NCBI RefSeq assembly: GCF_033568475.1
Contig: NC_133123.1
Coordinates: forward strand, 248,001 to 312,000
Source of the DNA: Henckelia pumila
Taxonomy: Eukaryota; Streptophyta; Magnoliopsida; Lamiales; Gesneriaceae
Length of the DNA: 64,000 nt
Direction of reading: 5' to 3'
Shown here: positions 53,632 to 64,000 of the stretch, in pieces
How positions within the stretch are numbered: position 1 is the stretch's first letter
How the letters are laid out: each line of letters starts with the position of its first letter
Translations under genes and position numbers: made by a program
Notes under the pieces: generated by a model
Told to the model about the DNA's origin: nothing
The model's input: the letters and a program-made list of their open reading frames with translations, nothing else
The model's database searches: none

Positions 53632-56600
53632 ATGCTGGAATTGAGAGATTGGGGCTGCTACCCGAAGGAGGTAGTGGGGGTGGATATCGGCTTGGCTTGT
53701 GTCGACGGCGTGATTGCAATTGTTGCCTTTTATCAGGTAATTCTTGTATTTTTCTGATTCTTTTGGTTTTATGTTGCTTTGTTTGTGTTTCATTAATGGC
53801 GAGACTTGATGGGCTTTTCTTGTAGTATTGCCAACCTTTCTTGTGGAAGAGAGCGTTGCCGGGACTGAAAGTGTCTCTGATATTTTCTTTTTTTTTTTTA
53901 TCAAATTATCAAATGTACTTTCTTGAAATTGGGCTTAGTTTGGGTACAATGGTGGCAAGTTATTACATAATTGGAGAATCTCCAAGCTTCTGTTGAAGCA
54001 ATCTTGTCACGTCAATCATATCTAGTCAGCAGTCTCTTTGTGATAAAGAAATGCTAATGTTAGCAGCTGAGGATCAACGTTGGGGTGCAGACTATGCTGC
54101 ACCTGAAGTTTGTGAATTGGAATTATAATTCCCTTAGTTTAAATATGTACAGGATTTTTCTGTCAAATCCTATTACAACTTCAGTGTCAGCATCAGATGT
54201 TTTTAGCTTTCTTGGATACTGAGGTGTATGGAATGCTTCAAAACTTTACTGAGGTTGTGAACACTAAAATATTGAGGTGAAAGATTTATCTAGGTTTGTT
54301 TAGTTAGAGATCATTATTTGCTTGTTGGAATCGGGGGTAATGATTCTCCACAAAGCAAAATTTTTTGTATGAAAACCACTGATGCAATTCCATGGGATTG
54401 CTCATTCCAGTGCTGCCAAAATATGTGGCTGTTCTTATGAATGTTAATGACACACCAAAACTGAGTAACTGACAACTTTGTTATGCAGCGGTAGGTGATG
54501 AGTATGGATTTATTGCTTGCCAATATTCTCGCCATTTTTTGGTGCTATTATTGTCACATTGTAAAATATGCTCATCGATTATTAAGTGCACTGTGGGAAC
54601 ATTTAAATTAATTTCTCGTGTAATACATTTTTATTATCATCAGTATTTATTTGTATGTTGTCTGTAACATTTTAACAAAAATGTTTTTGGTTTTATGGCC
54701 GCAAGCTGTTCTGAAGATTTATAAGGCGTTGAATATTTTTTTGATATGATTACCACTGTTGTGGCCTTTTAAACTTCTCTGTTAATAATAATAATGATGT
54801 TTTTCAGCATTCAAATTAAAATGATAAACTTCAGTATTGATTCCTGATTAGTTATTCCTCTCCGTTGTTGCAGATGATGAGGATTCATTCAAGGAATTCC
54901 CATCTTGGGTGGACCCGCCAAAAGGTATGCAGTTACTTCACTTTTTTAAGCCCCGTGGTTGCTAATCCTTTTCGCAATAACGTGCAACTGTATACACTAC
55001 CACAATATATAGTTTCTCTAAGTTATTGGGTGCCATGTGCTAAAAGGAAATTAGTAATCTCGTTTTACTTTGTTAGTGCTAAACTCAATTACTTCATTTC
55101 GATCACTATCAGCTCAGAGATGGTCTGCTCTTAGGTAAAAAATTTATCATTGTCGAGTGAGATATAAGCTCACCGATGCACTGTTTTTTTGATGTTGAAA
55201 CGTTTTTTTTTTTGTTTTTGTTTTTTTGCGTTGTGGTTGAGTTATCGGGATATGATCGAAGGTTTCATGGTGTAAAATTAGCTGCTTTCTTGTTTTGTTT
55301 GAGTCTATCTGATGATTTTTCTCTGTCCAATTTCAGATCTTTCATCTACTGATTGGAACATCAAATTTTGGTGAGAATTACTGGCTTTTCATTGCTGTCA
55401 TTTCAGAGGCCTTGGCTTTATGAGATTATATATCAGCTCTTTGATTGCGGTCGCCTTTTGCTATTTCAATAGTCCTTCATTGTAAATTACTGCAAGATAT
55501 CTAGGTTCCCTTTTATTTTTGATGCAGTTGTATGCCGTTGGTGCGATTTTCCTCAAAATTTTATGACAACATCAAAAAAGAATTCTGTCAAATTTGTAAC
55601 AGCAATCAGATCACTGCTTGCTTGTAGAGTCCTTGACGATAAAATTATTATGTTACCTGCCTGCAATTATCATGCTTTTCGTTGGATTCTAAACATGTTT
55701 TATGATATAATTGCTTCATTTTCTTCTGCATTGTTGTTGACTGCCAGTTTTTAAGTAGCCTGTTTGGCCTTTTATAAATTGAATTGGTGATTATTTGCCA
55801 GGTTATTTGCTTTATTTTGGATTAACTCCCATTGCTGCTTGTAAGGATTGGCTTTGCTGGTCACAGTCTTGTGGTTTCATTGTCATGGGTAAGCAAGTTA
55901 CAATTTACAAGGCTGTTATTTGGATTCTAAAATTCTACAAGTCCATGGTTACCCTAAGTGAGTATTTACCTAGAGCTATTATTTGTTTGCAGCTTTGCCC
56001 AAAATTTTGTTTGTTGCAGCATTTCTTCTACTCTTGTCATTCTGGTAAGTTCTTTTTTGAGGGAATGTATTTAGTAGTGTCTGCTAAATTCATAATCTGG
56101 CGTTTTGCTCTTGCACTTGTGAAATAAGGCACTGTGTATGTAAAAAGATAAGTGCCATGTTAAATATGTTTTTCATGATTTCCCAAGTGCTCTGTTTCTA
56201 ATAATATAGGCTGTACATAAGTTGACTTATGTTGAACTCAAGGGGTAATTTCACATTTGCACAAGTTAGAATTTTGAACGCACTGGCAAAAACTTATTTT
56301 CGTAGTATACCAAAAGTGCATTTTACTTTACTTTAGATCAGTCTTAATTGAAACTCATGACTTGTAGGATTGACCTTTGCCATCAGACAAATGATGATGA
56401 AGAAGATGAAGGATGTAGCCCCAGAGAAGCCCTACTGGAGAAGATCAGTAAAACTGACTTTAGTGCCAGTAGTTGCAGCAATTTTTGTACCTTTCGGTTG
56501 ATTGCAGTAGGAAGTAGGCAAAAAGTTGTAATTTTGGTGCGAAAACAGTTGTTCACTTGTTTTAGCCTTCATTTTTGAAGAAAAAACTCTTTGGTATAAA

Positions 56601-58397
56601 TATTTTATCTTATCCGATAACAAATTTCCACCAGGTTACCGTTTTAGTCACTGCAATTATGGTTGCATCTTCGTTGCTGATACTGATTGGGACGGGAAAA
56701 AATCCTATTGACTCCGTAGTTGTGGCTCAGGCATGTATGCCTTTTCATCTTTGTGCTAATTATCATGTTTGAGTGGAAATTTATCATGTCTCTATCTCTG
56801 TTTCTCTGGGAATCATGGATTGACAAATGGAGATTTGTAAACATCGTGCAGGTTTATGTAGATCTCATTGCTATATCAGTTCTTTTACTGGGAATGGCCT
56901 TGGCATGCTATGGTGAGCTCCCATACCACCAACCTTTAGCTTTCGAAACCCACTTTTTACAGGTTGGAAAATCGGGCGGGGTAAATGGCATCAGATTTGT
57001 GGATCATTATTTTGTACCATGATTTATGTATTTATTTTTTGAGTGGAATAAACCTGCCAAGAGGGAGGGATGGAGAAGACATTTCAAGTATCTGGTTAAT
57101 AAAACTAGTGGCCAGGGGGTGGGAACTTGACTAATTTTCAAACACCCAAGAAACAAATGAACTAGAAGTATTTTTTTTTTAAAAATGTTCTTGAAAAAAA
57201 TATATTATTTGGATACAAAAGTTATTTTAAAAAAGAACTTTAAAAAGTATTTTTTTAAGAGCTAGAATTTCAGGTTTTTTGGCTTGTGCTTCTATTTCTA
57301 TTTAAAAATAAATGCAGAAGCACTTTTCAACATTTATCTAAACGTTGAAACTGTATTTGTGCACTTTTTTCATCAGCCGACTTTGGTATGCAGGGTTTGT
57401 GTTGTTCCTGAAAATGAGAAAAGTTAGATCTGAACGGTCTTCATCAGAAATGTGGAAGGTAGCTACTTATTCACTAACGAGCAATATTATTCTCCATGCA
57501 AATTAATAATCTTCGATGGATGTGTTGTATATTGAGAAAGTTGTGACATGAAATGTAGTTGGAGTGAGTTTTTTAAATGCAATTTTTCTTATTGTTTTGA
57601 ATGACCCAATGATTTTTTGAAGGACCAACGGCTTGATTATATATACTGCATGCAGGTTGCTGGTTTGGCAATTGTATGTGTTGTCTGTTTTACATTGAGT
57701 GCTTCTGTCGCTCTTGCTACAAATATTCCTGTAAGTTCTTGATACTTCTTACATTCGTATTTCTAACTTAATTTCTGACTAAGTTGAACATTCTATGTAC
57801 TGCAGCTGTTGTATCACTGGCATGGGCAACAGATGAATGGCGTCTATACAGCTATCCTACAGGTTTTGTATTATTTCATAGGTAAAGGTTCTTAATTTCT
57901 TCATTCGAAAAGTTATAAGACCAACTGGATCTTAGTAGTGCATAGGAAAAATTGTTGGAACATATCTTGGCATCTGTTTTATGTATAGTGAGTTTCAATC
58001 TGAGAACAAGAATGAAGTTAAAGATGATAATGTCTTAATTTCATTTCATGCTTTTCTAAAACATTTTGTATTCCAGGTTCATCAGTGCCCTCGGCCTTTG
58101 TCCTATTCGAGATGAGAGAGCTACCACCTCCGCTCACTACTAAAGAACAAGAGGAACAAGAGGAATCGAGTACATTGGCTTTTATTAGTGATGCTTCAGT
58201 GACCACCCATCCACAACGCTGGATCACTTCAACAATTGTGCAGAATCAGGTTTTGATAATGACTTAATTATTATGGTTTCTTTGGTGTTCTGTACACGTT
58301 GTGTTGCTTTGGATGGACCGTTGATATTTGGGCGAATTGTGCTCAAGGCCGTCGGAACTTTTTATGAATGCAGGTCTCAAGAGCAAGTCCCATATGA
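53632..58397 (+). CDS. TOM1/THH1-like seven-transmembrane protein
   Basis: Fourteen coding exons: 53632-53736, 54874-54924, 55337-55370, 55802-55888, 55993-56044, 56368-56447, 56508-56536, 56635-56730, 56852-56912, 57394-57458, 57656-57730, 57806-57881, 58077-58249, 58374-58397. Phases fit throughout and give 335 residues. Signature pieces are MRIHSRN, GWTRQK, LLIGTSNFG, LLYFGLTPIAACK and GSRQKVVIL; seven hydrophobic segments are visible. The family (DUF1084; tobamovirus multiplication protein 1 and TOM3/THH1) consists of vacuolar-membrane proteins first known as host factors for tobamovirus RNA replication. An acidic DDEEDEG loop lies at about residue 120. One intron (56731-56851) uses a GC donor and one exon is 29 bases. 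An untranslated intron (53426-53520) is likely upstream. Confidence 0.9.
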
Positions 58398-60176
58398 CTC
58401 GCTATTGACTTCTCATCGTACAGTACAACGTGGAGACAAACAGTATGACTGGTTAACTTCACAAAGAAACAGGGTTGCACTGGACAGTACTACTATATAC
58501 CTATCGCCTGTAGATTTGGCTATGATACTGTAACTAACTTAGTTAGAAGGTCAAATGCTCTGCACTGTTAATACATTTCATGAAAATATTTTTTATGATA
58601 AGTACATCTGAGAACCTGTAGGAGAAATAATTTTAGTGCAAGAGGGACTTGGTTTTTCTTTTTTGTTTTTGTTTTTTTTGTTTTTCCCAAGATTTGGATT
58701 TTTGAACGGACAACGACTCACTAATTTAATTTCTTGATCGATCTTATGGACTAAGATTATTGTTTGCACTTGTTTACCCGCAATGCACAAGATATATTTG
58801 AAATAAATTTTTTATTTTATTCTTAACAAAATATAAAATGAAAAAACTTGTCATTTTCATCCTATGTACTTCAATTTTTGAATGTCGTATGCTATGAAAT
58901 GATAGCCACCAAAGGTCCAAAACATTTAAGGACTTGAATCAGAATAACTCTACTTCAAATTTAACCGATCACCCTTTGTTCAGAAGGTACGGATCATCGG
59001 TAGAGATGATACATTTTTTTGTTTCAAGCGAAATATTTGTCAAACATATTAATAAAAGGAATTTTAAAATTCTTTTGTTTTTTTAACAACACCAAATATT
59101 CATTACTCGAAACGAATCACGACTTACGTAACCCTCTTGTACCCAAAGAGGAAATCCAACAAAACACCATGAATAAGAAGTAGATCTAAAGAAAGCAAAT
59201 TACCAATAAATTAAAAGTTAAAACTAATGTAAATTACATCAAGCCAAAATATCTCGATGATAAATAAAATAAAACAAATGAAATATGTAGATTGGATAAT
59301 TGTTATTCAGTTAAGATTAATAAAGGTGACTAAGCTTTCAGAAAAAAAATGTTAAATTAATTTGTCGAATCGTAACAAACTTTCAGAAAAATCAGATAAA
59401 GTTTACTCATAATTATCCCTTCTCTTTTAAACAGTGAGTAAATGAAAACATAGCATCTATCATTTCTGGTGCAGTGGACCTCATTTATTACCAGTAATTA
59501 CCGCACACGAATTAAATTAAATTTGTTAAAAATAAAAGAAGTATAGATAGTATATACGTTAAGGCTTATTATCTTTGGATAAAATGTGAAATCATAAAAT
59601 AAATATTTAAAGGATCCAAATGAATTTTATTTAATATATATCCAATGATTCTATCATAAAGTTTATATACAACAACATGCCAAAAAATTTTCTATTGATA
59701 TCAACCACCGCAAGAATTAATAGCTACAATTATAAATCTTAATTACAAAATCAAATCAATAAATGAAAAATCACGTACAATATTTTATCTACAAATCAGT
59801 TGTAATCTTCTATTCATGCCAAATCATCAATTCTGTGAATCTCAACATTTCAAAATATCGAACCAAGAACAAATAAAATAGTAACCTACCATATATTCTA
59901 AATTATAATTTCAACCATTATCTTTATTTGGAAATTCAAATTAATTGACATAAATGCAACAAATTGATTTCATCTTTTATTTTTATTTTTTTAAAAAAAT
60001 GAAAAACGTGAGTATCTTTGAAGATATAGAGGTCAAAAGGATCTGCTAATTTCGAAATATATTTTAGGATAAATGTTTTAGATTTCACTGATAATATTAG
60101 ATATCTAAACTATCATATCTGAACGAATCGAATTCCAAAAACAAGATAACGATCTCATTTTCTTAATATCTCTCTC
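58398..60176. other. Intergenic region between the TOM1-like and xylosidase genes
   Basis: Holds the 3' UTR of the upstream gene (no canonical AATAAA close to the stop) and the promoter of the downstream one. AT-rich; no other gene or repeat recognised. Confidence 0.5.
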
Positions 60177-60197
60177 TATATATATATATATATATAT
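60177..60197 (+). promoter_or_regulatory. TA-repeat TATA region of the xylosidase gene
   Basis: An uninterrupted TA run of 21 bases, preceded by CTCTCTC, lies 49 bases before the ATG at 60246. No other TATA box is closer, so the microsatellite itself is the probable core promoter. Confidence 0.55.
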
Positions 60198-60245
60198 GTT
60201 AGCAAGGCATTTCTCTCTACTGATCCTCCAAAAAAAACCAAAAAA

Positions 60246-63200
60246 ATGGCAGCCAAACCATTCATCATCCTCTCTTTACTTGCGGCCATGTTTCTGTTCA
60301 CCTTCACTTGTGCACTACCAAGGATGAAGGATTCCATGTCCACTGTCAATGGAAACTACACCCACGTTTGCGATGCTATGCGGTTTTTCGAACTCGGTTT
60401 GAACGTTAAAGACTTCGCATACTGCGACACATCACTGCCGTACGAGGTACGCGTCAAAGATTTGATAGACAGAATGACATTGTCGGAGAAGGTGAATCAA
60501 ATCGGAGACACTGCCTATGGGGTTACGAGAATCGGGCTCCCCGCGTACGAGTGGTGGTCCGAGGCTTTGCATGGTGTCTCCGACGTTGGCCAGTGGGGTC
60601 ACAAAGCATCATACTTCGATGAAGAGGTCCCTGGTGCAACGAGTTTCCCGACTGTTATCACGACGGCAGCTAGTTTCAACAAATCTCTGTGGAAACATAT
60701 TGGCCAGGTGTTACAAAATATGGATTGTTTGAATAGTTTCTGTTTGCTTTTCGCGTGTGTATATATATACTCTAGTGTAAACTATATATATATATATATA
60801 TATTTTTTTGTGACGTAGAACCCGCAGCCGTTATGTGCACTGGTTAAACCCCGGACTAACCCTCCATCAACTTGGACACTCCCTTGGGGCTAAACTATAT
60901 TTTTTTTGTATTGTAGGTGGTTTCGACGGAAGCAAGAGCCATGCACAATCTAGGACATGCGGGGCTGTCGTTTTGGAGTCCTAACATTAACGTTGTTAGG
61001 GATCCTAGGTGGGGAAGAGCCCTCGAAACACCCGGGGAAGACCCTTACGTTGTTGGTGAATATGCAGTGAATTACGTACGAGGTTTGCAAGATGTTGAGG
61101 GAACTGAGAATGCGACAGATCTCAACTCTCGGCCTCTTAAAGTTGCTGCATGTTGCAAGCATTATGCAGCTTACGACGTGGACAACTGGCTAGGAATCGA
61201 GCGTTACAACTTTGATGCGAGAGTAATATAATATATATGAGAAAAGTCATAATTCTAAATTTCGATTAATTGAAATGAAAATGAGAGAGATTTTGTTTTT
61301 TTTTTTTTGTCTCTTGAATTAATAATACAGGTGACGGAGCAAGACATGCAGGAGACTTTTCTGAAGCCATTCGAAATGTGCGTGAAAGATGGAGATGTGA
61401 GCAGCGTCATGTGTTCTTACAACAAGATTAATGGTATTCCTGCATGCGCAGATCCACGTCTTTTGAGGGGTAAAATAAGAGGGGAATGGGATCTTCACGG
61501 GTACGTAATTGATCGATTTTCCTTAAACTATAAGGTAACATCTGGTACTAATTAATTCATTTTTTTTTTTGATTTAATTTGTTGTTTGCAGATACATAGT
61601 TTCAGATTGTGATTCAATTGAAGTGATGATAAATCATCAAAAATGGCTAAAAGACGAGCCTGAAGATGCTGTTGCTCAAGCTCTAAAAGCTGGTCAGTTA
61701 CTTATTTGACATGCATGTAACTCAAAATAATTGACTAATTGCATTATATGTCTCAAGATGTACGTTTGACGAGATTTTTTTATATATCCAGAGCATATTA
61801 TATATATTTTTTGTGTTATTTACCGTACGTACGTCTAGGTTTGGACTTGGATTGCGGGAACTACTACACTAACTATGCCAGAAACTCAGTGAGCAAGGGG
61901 AAAGTTAGCGAAAAAGACATAGATGTTGCCCTCAAGTATCTCTACATAGTTCTGATGAGGCTTGGGTTTTTCGATGGAATCCCACAACTGGAAGACCTCA
62001 ATATGACCAATGTTTGCACAAGTGAACACATTGAGCTAGCCACCGAAGCAGCACGTGAAGGAATTGTTCTTCTCAAGAATACCAATCAGACATTGCCTTT
62101 GAGCACTAAAAAAATCAAGACCATCGCAGTTGTCGGGCCACACGCGAATGCCACCAGCGCCATGATCGGAAACTATGCAGGTCTGACTCGATAATTCATT
62201 TACATGATGATAGGCATAAATCTCCAACACATGCAAAAACTTCATCAACTAATACATTTTTTCAAAAAATAAAATTTGTAGGTGTTCCATGTCAGTACAC
62301 ATCTCCAATCCAAGGCTTTTCCAAATACGGTAAAGTGATCTATGAAATGGGATGTGCCGACGTTGCATGCAAGAACGACAGCATGGTTTTCCAAGCAGTC
62401 AAAGCCTCGAAGAAAGCTGATGCAACCGTAGTAGTCGTGGGTATTGATCTAAGCGTCGAGGCAGAAAGCTTAGACAGGGAAGATTTACTCCTTCCAGGTT
62501 ACCAAAGTCGTTTAATCAAACTTGTAGCAGCCCAATCCAAAGGCCCTGTGGTGGTAGTTGTCATGTCTGCCGGTGGCATCGATATTTCCTCCGCCAGGGA
62601 TTCTTCCAAGGTTCATTCCATCCTCTGGGCTGGATATCCCGGAGAAGAAGGCGGCCAGGCTATAGCCGACGTCGTATTCGGCAAATACAACCCCGGAGGG
62701 AGATTACCCTTGACATGGCACGAAAATGCATACGTAGATATGCTACCAATGACATCCATGCAGCTGAGACCCATCGATCACCTTGGTTACCCTGGGAGAA
62801 CATACAAGTTCTTCAACAGCTCCATAGTTTATCCCTTCGGATACGGCCTCAGCTACACCAACTTCTCTTACTCTCTAGTCTCGTCCACAAAACATCTTGA
62901 GGTCCAGTTGAACAAGTTCCAGCACTGTCGAGAGGTGAACTACACCGAGGGCTTGTATAAACCGGCCTGCCCCGCGGTTTTGATCGACGACTTGTTGTGC
63001 GACGAACATCATAACGTGGAGCTGACTTTGGAGGTGAAGAACATCGGTGAGATGGATGGGAGTGAAACTGTGATTGTGTATTGGGTTGCGCCGAGTGGGA
63101 TCGTGGATGCTCCGATCAAACAAGTCGTGGCTTTCGAAAGGGTCTTTGTTGGTGCTGGAGCTAGTGAGAAAGTCAGCTTCGTGTTGAATGCTTGCAAGAG

Positions 63201-63324
63201 TTTGGGGCTGGTGGATTATAAGGGTTACAATTTGATGCCTTCTGGTGGGGGTCATTTCATTCTTGGAGATGGAGATGATCTGTTGAAAATACCAATCCAT
63301 ATAGAATTCAAACATTCAACATAA
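60246..63324 (+). CDS. Secreted GH3 beta-xylosidase / alpha-L-arabinofuranosidase (BXL family)
   Basis: Six exons: 60246-60707, 60917-61222, 61331-61500, 61592-61692, 61839-62180, 62282-63324. All have GT-AG borders and matching phases, giving 807 residues, normal for plant BXL proteins. A signal peptide is evident (residues 1-23, hydrophobic core then TCA-L). The GH3 N-terminal barrel covers about 60-390 ([31 protein letters not shown]) with the nucleophile Asp in VSDCDS (about 318). The GH3 C-terminal domain follows (about 410-640), then PFGYGLSYT and a fibronectin III-like domain to the end. Many N-glycosylation sites are present. Such enzymes trim xylan and arabinan side chains in the cell wall; exact substrate cannot be told from sequence. 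Confidence 0.95.
60783..60804 (+). repeat. TA microsatellite in intron 1 of the xylosidase gene
   Basis: About 22 bases of TA followed by a T run. The next 90 bases (CGCAGCCGTTATGTGCACTG and following) look like a short inserted repeat of unknown type. Confidence 0.7.
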
Positions 63325-64000
63325 GTGAAACTAGTTAGGAGCTAGGAGCATGCATGTGGTTATAATTTTATAGTATTTAATTTGTTTTAGATGTTTTATG
63401 ATTTTTTTTTTGCCTATTTGAATGCTGAATTTATGATAAACATTTATTATAATTCTATTATGTTATTGTTGATCAATAAAATATTGAATCCTAGTTTTAA
63501 TTAGTTTTGATGTTATTTCATTGCCTGCTTTTTAAGAACACTCTTATCATTGCCTGATTTTTAAGAACACTCTTACAAATTAAAACAAACTAAATTTATA
63601 GAGGATGATATACAAGTTGAATGATTATTTTACGAGTTTTATTGCGACTTGGAGTAATTTTAAGTACTTGATATCATATTTATTTTATAACGGGAAATGC
63701 TGTGGTTCCCGAGCGACGTTAGAACTTCTAGGCTATATATCTATCTACAAATTTAGTACTAGAAGAAATCAATATTTTATTCAAACGTTACAAATAATTT
63801 TATTTGATGCATGATCGATGATCTCTCACAATTTGACCGTGACGCCTCTCTAGTCAACGGGCCGGGGCGGGGTTAGATACATCGTGAGGCATCTTATGAT
63901 ATAATAATAACATAAAAAGTAAATCCGTTCCAAAAAAAAAAATAAATATAAATATAATCTTCTTTTTTTTTTCATGTACTTTTTTAAAATTTATACATCT
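63325..64000. other. 3' flank of the xylosidase gene
   Basis: AT-rich. AATAAA-like signals lie near 63476 (CAATAAAAT). A short tandem duplication (TTTTTAAGAACACTCTTA with flanks) is at about 63521-63578. Nothing else recognised. Confidence 0.5.

Overview
The window is nuclear DNA of a flowering plant, probably a eudicot. It has intron-containing plant genes (a type I MADS-box factor, a TOM1/THH-like membrane protein, a GH3 beta-xylosidase, a FAR1/FHY3-type factor), AT-rich spacers and several families of plant LTR retrotransposons. Some element features, such as the very long extra ORF after pol, are reminiscent of asterid/Lamiales genomes, but the species cannot be proven from this sequence.

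Layout. Positions 1-27496 are a nest of retrotransposons. An Athila-like Ty3/gypsy element without pol (minus strand) has inserted into a FAR1-like gene. Two younger Ty1/copia elements then inserted into it: a Sirevirus-like element (1-10454, left end outside the window) and a second copia element (16676-26150) placed inside the Athila-like 5' LTR with a GTATC target duplication. Positions 27497-29544 hold the broken FAR1-like gene: one in-frame stop, with the 3' end cut off by the insertion. Next come a Tourist-like MITE (31191-31603) and a Tekay-type chromovirus (31662-41792) with two LTRs, an AAATA target duplication, several stops and an apparent spliceosomal intron between gag and protease. 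An old, decayed copia element on the plus strand follows (42020-46844).

From about 47 kb the region is genic: a second MITE of the same family with TAA target duplications, a possible small membrane-protein gene (49231-49467, minus), a two-exon type I MADS gene (50963-51960, minus), a 14-coding-exon TOM1-like gene (53632-58397, plus) and a six-exon secreted GH3 beta-xylosidase/arabinofuranosidase gene (60246-63324, plus).

Relative age from LTR comparison by eye: the two nested copia elements have almost identical LTR pairs, the chromovirus pair differs at roughly 1-2% of sites, and the plus-strand copia pair at roughly 5-6%. The most unusual structures are a run of seven contiguous perfect hairpins, six of them with 3-base loops, in the leader of the second copia element; the intron that reconciles the gag and pol frames of the chromovirus; a 926-residue ORF with its own TATA box after pol in the Sirevirus-like element; and a 7-mer (TCGACCG) strongly over-represented across that same element.
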